Origin: Leucobacter zeae
GTDB taxonomy: Bacteria > Actinomycetota > Actinomycetes > Actinomycetales > Microbacteriaceae
NCBI RefSeq assembly: GCF_016758175.1
Contig: NZ_QYAB01000001.1
Span: 211,593 to 275,592, forward strand
Length of the DNA stretch: 64,000 bases
Direction: 5' to 3'
Made by a program: the position numbers and the translations under genes. Shown piece by piece: positions 8,630 through 16,592 of the stretch. The notes beneath the pieces were generated by a model, which saw only the letters and a program-made list of their open reading frames with translations, made no database searches and was not told the DNA's origin. Positions within the stretch are counted from its first letter, which is position 1. The number at the start of each line of letters is the position of its first letter.

Positions 8630-8995
8630 ATGAAGGGCAAGATCGCATTCGTCGTCGGCGCAGCAGTCGGCTACGTGCTCGGAACACGGGCGGGCCGCGA
8701 GCGCTACGAGCAGATCAAGCGCGGTGCCGAGAGCGTCTGGAACACCGAGCCGGTGCAGCGCGGGGTCGGTGCCGTGCGCGGCGCGGTCCGCGGCAAGGTC
8801 GACGATGTGCGCGACTTCGTGCTGCGCGCCGGCAAGCAGGCGTTCGCCGCGATGGTGCAGAGCACGCCCGATCGGCCGGCCGCCGGGCCGGGACAGGCCT
8901 CGTCCGCGACTCGCATCGCGGCGAGCTCGGGATCGGCGACGACCGGACCGGGTGCGGGAACGGCTGCTGCCGATGAGCAGGGCGGGACTGCATGA
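8630..8995 (+). CDS. YtxH-like small membrane protein
   Basis: The 121-residue protein starts with KGKIAFVVGAAVGYVLGTRAGRERYEQI, a short hydrophobic segment ending in GTRAGRERYE as in YtxH-domain and related actinobacterial proteins. A helical region (about 30-80) and a Gly/Ala/Ser-rich tail follow. GGGAGG precedes the ATG. Its TGA overlaps the ATG of the next gene (ATGA), so it is the first gene of a three-gene membrane-protein operon. Function unknown; YtxH proteins are often linked to stress responses. Confidence 0.75.
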   Translation: MKGKIAFVVGAAVGYVLGTRAGRERYEQIKRGAESVWNTEPVQRGVGAVRGAVRGKVDDVRDFVLRAGKQAFAAMVQSTPDRPAAGPGQASSATRIAASSGSATTGPGAGTAAADEQGGTA

Positions 8996-9456
8996 GCCGG
9001 AAGAAGGACCAGGCCGGCACCTTCGAGCTGCTCGCGCGGCTGCCGCAGCAGATCGTCTCGCTCGCGAAGGCGGAGTACGAGAACGCGAAGCGCGAACTCG
9101 TCTCGAAGGCGAAGAAGGCCGGCATCGGCGCCGGCGCGATCGTCATCGCGCTGTTCTTCCTCTTCTTCATGCTCGAGGCGCTCGTCATCGCCGCGATCGC
9201 CGCGCTCGCGCTCGTGTGGCCGTGGTGGCTCGCCGCGCTCGTCGTCGCCGCAGGGCTGCTGCTGCTCGCGGCGCTCGCGATCCTCGCAGGGGTCGCGCTC
9301 ATCAAGCGCGGCAACCCGGTGCCCGAGGAGACGCTCGGTCGGGTCGGCGACGACATCTCGGCGCTGAGCGAGGTGCGCGTGAACAGTGATTCCGACGCGC
9401 CCGTCGGGTCCGAACGCCGAATGCCGCAGGCCGGCGGGGAGGGCAACTGGCGATGA
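8992..9456 (+). CDS. Actinobacterial holin-X-like membrane protein (phage holin family, superfamily III)
   Basis: The 154-residue protein has a basic amphipathic N-terminus (about 1-45), two strongly hydrophobic helices (about 46-72 and 75-103), and a hydrophilic C-terminus. This matches the Phage_holin_3_6 (Actinobacterial Holin-X) family. Despite the name, no lysin or other phage gene is nearby, so a housekeeping membrane role is more likely than lysis. It overlaps both neighbours by 4 nt (ATGA), which indicates tight coupling with the YtxH and DUF3618 proteins. Confidence 0.8.
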   Translation: MSRKKDQAGTFELLARLPQQIVSLAKAEYENAKRELVSKAKKAGIGAGAIVIALFFLFFMLEALVIAAIAALALVWPWWLAALVVAAGLLLLAALAILAGVALIKRGNPVPEETLGRVGDDISALSEVRVNSDSDAPVGSERRMPQAGGEGNWR

Positions 9457-9719
9457 ACGCACAGAACGAACGCGCACGGGGCATCGCCGACGCCGAGGCG
9501 GCGCGCGCCGAGCTCTACGACACGCTCTCGCAGCTGAAGGTGCAGCTGAACTACGCGAAGCGGATCGACGATGCGGTCGACGACACGAAGCACCGCATCG
9601 CCGAGGTGAAGCGACGGAAGCCGCTGGCGTTCGCCGCCGGCGTCGCCGGTGCCGCCGCGATCGTCGGCGCCGTCGTCTGGGGCATCGCGTCCGCGATCGT
9701 GAATCGCCTCGACGATTGA
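9453..9719 (+). CDS. DUF3618 domain-containing protein
   Basis: The 88-residue protein has an N-terminal charged helix containing the DUF3618 pattern (ARAELYDTLSQLKVQLNYAKR), then a basic stretch and one C-terminal membrane helix (about 53-80). It is the third gene of the overlapping YtxH/holin-X/DUF3618 set. The three are probably a membrane-associated complex or act on the same envelope process (inference). No known function. Confidence 0.8.
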   Translation: MNAQNERARGIADAEAARAELYDTLSQLKVQLNYAKRIDDAVDDTKHRIAEVKRRKPLAFAAGVAGAAAIVGAVVWGIASAIVNRLDD

Positions 9720-9770
9720 CGACGCGGAGGTCACAGTTGGGTTGCGGTCCTCTGGGGAGTGTCCCCCGTT

Positions 9771-9798
9771 TTGCTTCGGCGGTGCTGCAGGGTAAGAA
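9771..9798 (+). promoter_or_regulatory. Candidate promoter of hemD
   Basis: TTGCTT (9771-9776) and TAAGAA (9793-9798) are separated by 16 bp, about 95 bp before the hemD start. The 5' leader would be about 85 nt. Confidence 0.45.
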
Positions 9799-9893
9799 TA
9801 GGGACAACGGAATCCCGTCAGCAGCCGGATCCGGGGCCCGAGCGATCGGATCCCGATCCGGCTCTTCGAAATCTTGTCGAGCGAGTGGAGTGT

Positions 9894-10685
9894 ATGTCTG
9901 CTGAGACGAAGCCGCTCAGTGGCCTGCGGGTGCTCATTCCCCGAGGTGGGACCTGGGGCGAACTGGTCGCGCGCGCGATCCGAGAGCAGGGCGGGCACGC
10001 GGTGATCTCGCCGCTCGTCGACTTCGCGCACACGAGCGAGGAGGACCGGCTCGTCGCCGCGCTGCAGGACCTCGAGGCGGGCAAGTTCGACTGGATGACC
10101 GCGACGAGCTCGACCGTGGTCGACGTGCTGCGGCATCACAACGCGGTGATCCACCGAGATACGAAGCTCGCGATCGTCGGCGAGGCGACCGCGCTGGCCT
10201 TCCGCGAGGCCGGGTACGAGATCGAGCGGACGCCGAGTCAGGAGAACAGCACGCACGCGCTCCTGGAGGAGTGGACCGAGGTCGACACCGACGAGGTGCT
10301 CCGCGTGCTCACGCTCCGGTCGGACGTCGCCGTGCCGGTGCTCACCGAGTGGCTCATCAACCGGGGTCACGACGTGACGCAGGTCCCGGCGTTCCGCACG
10401 GTCGGCGTGCCCGCGTCCGTGCACATCCACGAGGACATCGAGTCTGGCCGCATCAACGCGCTGCTCATCGCGTCCGAGAAGATCGCGCACGAGGTCGTCG
10501 GCCAGTTCCCGAACGCCCCGGAGGACACGATCTACGCGTGCGTCGGCCAGAACTCGCTCGAGGCCGCGCGGGCCCTCGGGGTGCCGTCCGAGGGCGACGA
10601 TCCGGCGCATCCGCTCTATGCGAAGAAGCGCGCGCTCATCGAGACCGTCGAGTCGGTCATCGACCAGAGCGACACCCTGGACTAG
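9894..10685 (+). CDS. hemD: Uroporphyrinogen-III synthase family protein
   Basis: Expected to cyclise hydroxymethylbilane to uroporphyrinogen III in tetrapyrrole synthesis. The 263-residue protein shows the two-lobe HemD layout: LRVLIPRGGTWGELVARAIREQGG at the start, a central VDVLRHHN/LAIVGEATALAFREAGYE segment near residue 80-110, and a second lobe ending in ALLIASEKIAHEVVGQF and TIYACVGQNSLEAARALGV. ATG 9894 has GTGGAG upstream. It is not next to other heme genes here, which is unusual for actinobacteria where hem genes often cluster, so a paralogous role is possible. Confidence 0.8.
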   Translation: MSAETKPLSGLRVLIPRGGTWGELVARAIREQGGHAVISPLVDFAHTSEEDRLVAALQDLEAGKFDWMTATSSTVVDVLRHHNAVIHRDTKLAIVGEATALAFREAGYEIERTPSQENSTHALLEEWTEVDTDEVLRVLTLRSDVAVPVLTEWLINRGHDVTQVPAFRTVGVPASVHIHEDIESGRINALLIASEKIAHEVVGQFPNAPEDTIYACVGQNSLEAARALGVPSEGDDPAHPLYAKKRALIETVESVIDQSDTLD

Positions 10686-10704
10686 ATACGCCGGTCCGAC
10701 GCGC

Positions 10705-11469
10705 ATGGAGGCCCGGAGCGAACCGGTCGTCGGATCGCCGATCATCGATGTCCGTTTCGCGAGCGGTCGGATCCTGGTGCTCCTGGAGGACGGACGTGCG
10801 CTGGCGGCTCCGCTGCACTGGGCGGGACCGCGCGTAGCGGCGATGGGCCCGCGCGAGCGATCGAGCTGGGAGCATACCTCCGACCGACGCGGCGTGAACT
10901 GGCCGAGCGCGGGGCAGACCTCGGACGAGGGGGCGTTGAACGTGTGGCGCCTCGAGCAGGACGCCCTGTTCGAAGCGGCACTGGCGGAGCTGCAGGCCGC
11001 TGGCTGGGAGGCGGAGACGCTGCCGGCGCGGTCGCGCGCGCTCGTCGCCCTCTGGCGGATCGTCGCGGACGGGTACAACGGAGGGATCCTGCAATTCCTC
11101 GGGAACTGGGGCATCGCGGAGCTGCAGGTCGCCCGTGACGCGCTCGCGGCCGTGCACGCGCGTGCGACGCTCGGAGTCGTCGACGAGTTCCTGGCGCTCA
11201 TCGGTCCGAGCCCGGAGTCGGCTGCGGCGGCCGGCACGGACGCCGCAGCCGCCGTCTCCGGCGGCGAGTTCTCCGGTCGGCCGAGCGAGCTCGATCAACG
11301 GTTCTGGGACGCCGCAGAGGAGCTCGTCCGACTCGTCCCGCAGGCGTACGGCCCGGCGCCGTCCGCACTGCCGGGCGGCGGCGCCGAGCCGTGGCCCGCC
11401 ACCCGAGCCGCGCTGCGGACGATGATCGACGCGCTCGCCGAGCCGTCGTCGACCGAGCGGGAAGGCTGA
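10705..11469 (+). CDS. DUF2442-DUF4375 two-domain protein
   Basis: The N-terminus (residues about 10-70, SPIIDVRFASGRILVLLEDG and later RRGVNWPSAG) matches the DUF2442 pattern, which usually occurs alone or beside toxin-like genes. The rest (about 85-230) matches DUF4375/DMP19, with WRIVADGYNGGILQFLGNWG as the family hallmark, interrupted by an Ala/Gly-rich insert. No Shine-Dalgarno is visible; it starts 19 bp after hemD and may depend on translation from it. Function unknown. 254 residues. Confidence 0.7.
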   Translation: MEARSEPVVGSPIIDVRFASGRILVLLEDGRALAAPLHWAGPRVAAMGPRERSSWEHTSDRRGVNWPSAGQTSDEGALNVWRLEQDALFEAALAELQAAGWEAETLPARSRALVALWRIVADGYNGGILQFLGNWGIAELQVARDALAAVHARATLGVVDEFLALIGPSPESAAAAGTDAAAAVSGGEFSGRPSELDQRFWDAAEELVRLVPQAYGPAPSALPGGGAEPWPATRAALRTMIDALAEPSSTEREG

Positions 11470-11605
11470 CCGGGAGCGGTATGGAACGCGTGTTCGCGGA
11501 GCCGGGCGCATGACCGGGGCGTCGGTGCTCCGGCGCCGGCGCGCGGACGAGGCATCCTGATCACTCGAGGACCGGGGAGGCGCTCGTCTCGCGCGCCGCG
11601 TCTCG

Positions 11606-12181
11606 TCAGTCCCTGACGATGAAGAGATCCTCGAGGTCGGCGCGCACGCGCGGTGCGACCTCGCGCTCGCGCAGCGCCTCGGGCAGCTGATCCGCCTCGC
11701 CGATGGCGCCGATGGCGGTGATCGAGATCGGGTGCTGCGGCTCGGTCAGGCCGAAGGCCTCGCTGATCGCGGCCCGGTCGAAGCCGCCCATCTGATGCAC
11801 GTGGAAGCCGTCGGCCTGCGCCTGGACGCTGAAGTGCGCGACGGCCTGACCGAGGTCGTACTCGGCCCAGGGGAGCGGCTTGCCCTCGGCGTCGGCGGTC
11901 ACCGCGATGTTCACGACCAGCGCGCCGGCGGCGCCGGCCCACTGCTGGTTGAAGCCCAGCAGCGCGGCCTCGATCTTCGCGAAGGTCTCGGTGCCCCGGC
12001 GGGCCAGGATGAAGCGCCAGGGCTGCGTGTTGTTCGCGCTGGGGGCCCAGCGGGCCGCCTCGAACGCTCCGCGCAGGGCTCCCTCGGGGAACGTGTGCTC
12101 GACGTCGAAGGCGCGCGGGCTCCACCGGTGCGCGAGCGGGTCGATGACGGGAACACTGGTCTGGGCGATGCGAGGGTTCAC
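11606..12181 (-). CDS. Nitroreductase family protein
   Basis: FMN-dependent NAD(P)H oxidoreductase. The 191-residue protein has the family start (SPRAFD, then AARWAPSANNTQPWRFI near residue 45, an FMN-contact region) and a C-terminal glycine-containing segment. The natural substrate is unknown. GTG 12181 is chosen because AAGGAG precedes it by a normal distance; the open frame continues further upstream without a good start. It is alone, facing the hemD/DUF2442 genes convergently. Confidence 0.85.
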   Translation of the reverse strand: MNPRIAQTSVPVIDPLAHRWSPRAFDVEHTFPEGALRGAFEAARWAPSANNTQPWRFILARRGTETFAKIEAALLGFNQQWAGAAGALVVNIAVTADAEGKPLPWAEYDLGQAVAHFSVQAQADGFHVHQMGGFDRAAISEAFGLTEPQHPISITAIGAIGEADQLPEALREREVAPRVRADLEDLFIVRD

Positions 12182-12313
12182 TGCTGGGTCTCCTTGACGA
12201 ACGTGGATCGTGATTCCACGCGGGTCCAACGCCGGTCGCGGAGGAATATTCCCCGGATGACGCACGGCGTCGCGCGGCGTCCGCCCGCGACTGCGCGAGC
12301 GCGCGGTCGGCGC

Positions 12314-13231
12314 TCAGCCGAGCAGCCAGGCCGAGAGGGCGATGACGGGCAGCGACGCGAAGGTGGTGAGGAACACGGTGTCGCGCACCATGGTCTCGGC
12401 GCGCCGATAGGTGGCCGCGTAGTTGTACACGTTCTGGGCCGTCGGCAGCGCGGCGATCGTGGTCGCGACGAACAGTTCGTGGGCGTTCAGGCCGAGGGCG
12501 AGCCCGAGCGCCCAGGCGACGACCGGCATGAGGAGGAGCTTCAGGCCCGCGGCGGTGAAGACCGCGGCGCGACCCGTACCGGGCTGGAGCGCGCGCTGGC
12601 CGCGCAGCGATGCGCCGAAGCTCAGCAGCACCATCGGCACGGCGGCGCCCCCGAGCAGCTCGAGCGGTCCGAGCACGAGCTCGGGGACGGGCGCGCCGAG
12701 CAGCGCGACGGCGAGCCCGGCGACGGAGGCGATGATGATGGGGTTCGACGCCGCGCGACCGAGCGCGACGGCGGCGCCGCCCCGGTTGCCCCTGGTGCTC
12801 TCGAGGATCGTCAGGATCACGGGCGCGAAGACGATGAGCTGCACGAGGATGAGCGGCGCGACGTACGCGGCGTCGCCGAGGATCGTGATCGCGACCGGCA
12901 GGCCCAGGTTGTTGGAGTTGACGTACCCCGAGCAGGTCGCCCCCAGCGTCGTGCTCGCGAGGTCCCGCCGGAACCAGATCCGCGAGGCGAGGACGAACAC
13001 GCCAGCCGCGACGACGGCGGAGGCCGTCGTGACGAGGATCACGGGGGAGGCCATCACCCCGGGATCGCTGCTGCTCAGCACGGTGAAGAGCAGCGCAGGG
13101 GTCGCGACGAAGAACGCCATGTTGTTCAGCACGCGCCGCTGATCGCCCACGACCACGCCGAAGCGGGCCGCGAGGTACCCGGCCGCGATGACGCCGAGGA
13201 TCAGCGCGAACCCCTGCAGCACCCCGAGCAT
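12314..13231 (-). CDS. AEC family transporter (auxin efflux carrier superfamily)
   Basis: Membrane transporter of about 10 helices over 305 residues; bacterial members move dicarboxylates or other organic acids. The pattern of hydrophobic segments covers the whole protein, with conserved Asn/Pro positions in YVNSNNLGLPVAITILGD and NVYNYAATYRRAE. It lies 27 bp downstream of the ThDP-enzyme gene on the same strand, with GGGGG before its ATG, so it is probably the transport gene of the TetR/cyclase/ThDP operon and could import the substrate or export the product. Confidence 0.85.
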   Translation of the reverse strand: MLGVLQGFALILGVIAAGYLAARFGVVVGDQRRVLNNMAFFVATPALLFTVLSSSDPGVMASPVILVTTASAVVAAGVFVLASRIWFRRDLASTTLGATCSGYVNSNNLGLPVAITILGDAAYVAPLILVQLIVFAPVILTILESTRGNRGGAAVALGRAASNPIIIASVAGLAVALLGAPVPELVLGPLELLGGAAVPMVLLSFGASLRGQRALQPGTGRAAVFTAAGLKLLLMPVVAWALGLALGLNAHELFVATTIAALPTAQNVYNYAATYRRAETMVRDTVFLTTFASLPVIALSAWLLG

Positions 13232-13258
13232 CAGCGCCCCCGCATCCGGCCGGCCGCC

Positions 13259-15010
13259 TCAGTGTCCCCGGAAGGCCTCGGCGAGCCACCAGGACCCGCC
13301 GTCCGAGGCGATGCGCGCGTCGAGCACGAGCGGCCGCTCGGGGCCGCGCGCGAGCCACTCCTGCACGACGGCGAGATCGGCGGTCTCCCGCACGGTCGCG
13401 CCGTCGGCGCCGAACCCCCGCGCGATGCTCGCGATGTCGACCCGCGGGAAGAGGACGGTTCCGAGGTCAGGCTGGCCGGCCTCGGGGTGGGCGCCGAAGT
13501 GGTGGATCTCGGCGCCGTAGGCGTCGTCGTTGTAGACGATCACGAGCAGCGGGATCCGCAGCCGCACGGCCGTCTCGAGCTCGGCGACGGCCATGAGGAA
13601 CCCGCCGTCTCCGGCGCCCAGCACCGGCAGTCGGTCGGGTCGGGCGAGGGCCGCGCCGATCGCGGTCGGGAGACCGAGGCCGATCGACTGGAACGCCTGG
13701 GTGAAGCAGAACCCGAACTCGTCGGGCGCGGAGAGGTACGCGGAGGGGTACCCCATGAAGTTGCCCGAGTCGACGGACACGATGCGCTCGCGGGGGATCA
13801 GCGCGTCGAGCTCGCGCGTGAGCACGCGGGGGTCGATCCGGAGCTCGGTGCCGCCGCCGCGCATCGGTGCCGTCCCGCCGAGGTCGGGCGGGTCGAGCGG
13901 TACGTCGGTCCAGCGCCCCTCGGCCGCGACGCGGCGGGCGAGCTCCGGCGTTCGATAGCGATGCGCCCGCGCGGCGGCGCCGGGACCGCGGCGATCGCCC
14001 GAGCCGCCGATGCGACCGGAGAGTTCGGCCAGTACGGCCGCCGCGGTGGACCCGGCATCGCCGACGACGCCGAGGTCGATGGGGCGCTGAGCGCCGAGCG
14101 CCGAGGGATCCAGGTCGATCTGCACGACCGACGCCTCGGGGCCGATGAGGCGGCCGTGGCGCATCGTCCACATGTTGAGCGCGCAGCCGACGCCGACGAC
14201 GAGGTCGGCCCCCGCGATCAGCTCTGCCGTCAGCGGTGACGAGAAGCCGCCGGAGATGCCGAGATCGAACGGGTCGCCGGCGAAGAGGCCCTTCGCGACG
14301 GCGGATGTGGCGAGGAGGGCGCCTGCGGCGTCCGCGAGCGCCCGCAGCTGCGGACCGGCGCCGCGGGCGCCGCGTCCGGCGACGATGACGGGCCGCTCCG
14401 CGCGCTCGAAGAGGTCCGCGAGCGCCGACACCGCGGCGTCGTCCGCGCGGGGCGCGGGCAGCCCGGGCGGCGGGGCGAGCGCGTCGACCCGGGCGAGTGC
14501 GCCCGTCGGGGCGGGCAGCGCCTGCACGTCGAGGGGCAGGTTCAGCACGACCGTGCGGCGCTCGTCCCGGGCTGCGCGGAACGCGCGCACCACGTCGTCC
14601 ACGGCGCTCGCCGCAGTGTGCACCCGGTGCGCTTCGGCGGTCACGGACCGGGCGAGGGCCGGCTGATCCATCGAGAAGTTCGAGCCCACCGACGCCGCGG
14701 TCGCCTCCGCCGTGAGCACGACGACGGGGGTCCGGCTCTTGGCGGCCTCGCCGATCCCGGTCGCGGCGTTCGTGAGCCCGCATCCCTGGTGCACGGACAC
14801 GAGGCCGACGCGTCCGGACATGCGGGCGTAGGCGTCGGCCATGGTGGCCGCGCCGCCCTCGTGCCGGGTCGCCGTGAACGGCACGCCGGCTGCGCGGAGG
14901 GCGTTCGTCACGGCGAAGTTGCCCGAGCCGACGACGCCGAAGCAGTGCCCGGCGCCGAGGCGCGCGAGGGCCCGCCCGACGAGATCGGCGACGGTCGGCG
15001 GCTCGGTCAT
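13259..15010 (-). CDS. Thiamine-diphosphate-dependent enzyme (acetolactate synthase/decarboxylase family)
   Basis: The 583-residue protein has the three-domain ThDP layout. The N-terminal PYR domain has the catalytic Glu51 (RHEGGAATMADAYARM), a central Rossmann-like domain follows, and the C-terminal PP domain has the ThDP/Mg motif starting GDGG at 467 and ending in ND at 495-496. The reaction should be decarboxylation or ligation of a 2-oxo acid; an Ile/Val biosynthetic role is unlikely since no small subunit or ilvC is near. Its ATG overlaps the cyclase stop (ATGA), so the hydrolase product may be its substrate. The open frame extends upstream into the cyclase but that part is a shadow. Confidence 0.85.
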   Translation of the reverse strand: MTEPPTVADLVGRALARLGAGHCFGVVGSGNFAVTNALRAAGVPFTATRHEGGAATMADAYARMSGRVGLVSVHQGCGLTNAATGIGEAAKSRTPVVVLTAEATAASVGSNFSMDQPALARSVTAEAHRVHTAASAVDDVVRAFRAARDERRTVVLNLPLDVQALPAPTGALARVDALAPPPGLPAPRADDAAVSALADLFERAERPVIVAGRGARGAGPQLRALADAAGALLATSAVAKGLFAGDPFDLGISGGFSSPLTAELIAGADLVVGVGCALNMWTMRHGRLIGPEASVVQIDLDPSALGAQRPIDLGVVGDAGSTAAAVLAELSGRIGGSGDRRGPGAAARAHRYRTPELARRVAAEGRWTDVPLDPPDLGGTAPMRGGGTELRIDPRVLTRELDALIPRERIVSVDSGNFMGYPSAYLSAPDEFGFCFTQAFQSIGLGLPTAIGAALARPDRLPVLGAGDGGFLMAVAELETAVRLRIPLLVIVYNDDAYGAEIHHFGAHPEAGQPDLGTVLFPRVDIASIARGFGADGATVRETADLAVVQEWLARGPERPLVLDARIASDGGSWWLAEAFRGH

Positions 15011-15795
15011 CGTGCGGCGGCCTCGGCCTCCACGAGCGCGTAGACGCGGGCCGGGCTGCCGCTCCCGCCGACGATCGGGAGCGGCGCGACCACGATCGCC
15101 GCGCCCGTCGGCGGCAGCAGCGCGAGGTTCTGGAGCGACGTGATGCCGTACTTGTCGGCGCCGAGCAGGTGGAAGTGCGCGGGGAACGGGGGATTCAGCT
15201 CCGCACCGCGACCCGCGTCGATCCCGACCGTCTCGACACCGACCCCCGAGATCTCGGGGCGGGCGGCGAGCCACGCCGCGCACTCTGCGGTGAAGCCCGG
15301 GGTGTGCGAGCCGGTCTCGTCGGCGTTGAGGAACGCCTCCTGATCGGACGAGAAGCGGTCCCACCCGGTGCGCAGCAGCAGCCAGGTGCCCGGCTCGAAC
15401 GCGCCGTGCTCGGCCTCCCAATCTGCGACGTGGTGGACGTCGAGCACGAAGTCGGCGTCGGCGTCGGCCTCGGCCGAGAAGTCGAGCACGACGGCAGGGC
15501 CGAACAGGCGCGCCGGCGGGATCTCCGAGACGTCGTGCCCGTCGCGCCCGCTGATCCAGTGGATCGGCGCGTCGAGGTGCGTGCCGATGTGCTCGCCCGT
15601 GCGGATGTTCGCGTGCTTCCAGAAGGGGCCGGGCTCGTCGTAGGCGCTGACGGTCTCGAGTGAGAAGTCGATGAGGTTCGCGAACGGGGCGGGGAGGCGC
15701 AGGGTCGGCGTCGAGGCCTGCAGCCGGTTCGTCAGGTCGACGACGCGGAGGCTTCCCGCGCCGATGGCGCTGAGCAGTTCGGGGATGATGGGCAT
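15007..15795 (-). CDS. Cyclase family protein (kynurenine formamidase/isatin hydrolase-like metal hydrolase)
   Basis: Metal-dependent hydrolase of Pfam Cyclase family (PF04199). The 262-residue protein carries the metal motif HxGTHxDxPxH at residues 69-79 (HIGTHLDAPIH). Relatives open amide or lactone rings, for example N-formylkynurenine or isatin. GGAGG precedes ATG 15795. It is the first enzyme gene after the TetR regulator and overlaps the ThDP enzyme gene by 4 nt. Hydrolysis of a cyclic or amide substrate to a 2-oxo acid followed by ThDP-dependent decarboxylation is a reasonable but unproven reading. Confidence 0.85.
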   Translation of the reverse strand: MPIIPELLSAIGAGSLRVVDLTNRLQASTPTLRLPAPFANLIDFSLETVSAYDEPGPFWKHANIRTGEHIGTHLDAPIHWISGRDGHDVSEIPPARLFGPAVVLDFSAEADADADFVLDVHHVADWEAEHGAFEPGTWLLLRTGWDRFSSDQEAFLNADETGSHTPGFTAECAAWLAARPEISGVGVETVGIDAGRGAELNPPFPAHFHLLGADKYGITSLQNLALLPPTGAAIVVAPLPIVGGSGSPARVYALVEAEAAAR

Positions 15796-15832
15796 GGATC
15801 CTCCACTTCGAGGGCTGGCGTGCTCCTCCAGG

Positions 15833-16489
15833 CTATCGGCGGCCGCGGAGTCCGGCGACGAGGGCCGCGAGCCCGTACTCGAATGCCGCCGTCGCGCTGT
15901 CGGTTCCGCGGGACGCGGCGTCCTCGCGCGCGAGCCGCTCGGCGCGCTCAAGCGCCGGCGCCGCGGTGCCGTCGACCGGGCGCAGGTTGTCGTGCGGGGC
16001 GAGCGCGTCGAGGGAGGAGCCGATCACGAAGGACTCGACCGCCACGAGGGCCGGCACGATGCGGTGCTCGGGGAAGCCGTCGCGGACGAAGGCGCGGACG
16101 ATGCGCTCGTAGTCCGCGATCGACTCGGGCTCGCCGGCCACGGGCAGCGTCGCGAGCGAGGCGATGATGCCTGGGTGGGCGCCCAGCGCCTCGCGATAGG
16201 CGCGCGCCCACGGCACGATCGCCTCGTACCAGGGCCGGTCGTCGAACCCGTGGTCCCCGACGCGGCGCGTGAGGTGCCCGCGCATCTCGGTGATCAGCGC
16301 GTCCTTGCCGGGGAAGTAGTGGTGGATCGCGGACGGGCGCACGTCGAGGCGCCTGGCCAGCGCTGCGAGCGTGAAGTCGGTCCCGGGATCCTGGGCCAGG
16401 GCGTAGGCCTCATCGAGGATCCGCTCGCGCGAGAGGACGGCGTCGCGCGGGCGGCCCGCTCCGCGCCCGCCTGTGGGGGACTGGGGCAT
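15833..16489 (-). CDS. TetR/AcrR family transcriptional regulator
   Basis: The 218-residue protein has an N-terminal helix-turn-helix (about residues 22-66, ILDEAYALAQ...LAALARRLDVRPSAIHHYFPGKDAL) and a C-terminal ligand domain with TetR_C features. It starts divergently from the amidohydrolase gene and its stop is 37 bp before the cyclase start on the same strand, so it may head the cyclase operon and also control the divergent genes. GGAGGG precedes the ATG. Confidence 0.9.
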   Translation of the reverse strand: MPQSPTGGRGAGRPRDAVLSRERILDEAYALAQDPGTDFTLAALARRLDVRPSAIHHYFPGKDALITEMRGHLTRRVGDHGFDDRPWYEAIVPWARAYREALGAHPGIIASLATLPVAGEPESIADYERIVRAFVRDGFPEHRIVPALVAVESFVIGSSLDALAPHDNLRPVDGTAAPALERAERLAREDAASRGTDSATAAFEYGLAALVAGLRGRR

Positions 16490-16520
16490 GCGACCCTCCG
16501 TTCCGCGTCGTCGACGCGCC

Positions 16521-16549
16521 TTGCGTCATTTATTGAATAGGCGTAAATT
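16521..16549 (+). promoter_or_regulatory. Promoter of the amidohydrolase-NhaC operon
   Basis: TTGCGT (16521-16526) and TAAATT (16544-16549) are separated by 17 bp in an unusually AT-rich patch between divergent genes. The predicted start is near 16556, 37 nt before the GTG at 16593. The TetR protein would bind here, but no strong palindrome is evident. Confidence 0.6.
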
Positions 16550-16592
16550 AAGGCTGCTTCCGCAATGCAGCAGGGAAACACAGGGGGAGAAC

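Noticed and set aside
8992..9456. Holin as sign of a prophage
   Set aside because: No lysin, capsid, integrase or att-like repeats nearby; the holin-X family is widespread in actinobacterial housekeeping operons.
14145..15043. ThDP enzyme as acetolactate synthase of Ile/Val synthesis
   Set aside because: No regulatory subunit or ilvC is adjacent, and the gene is coupled to a cyclase-family hydrolase and a transporter.
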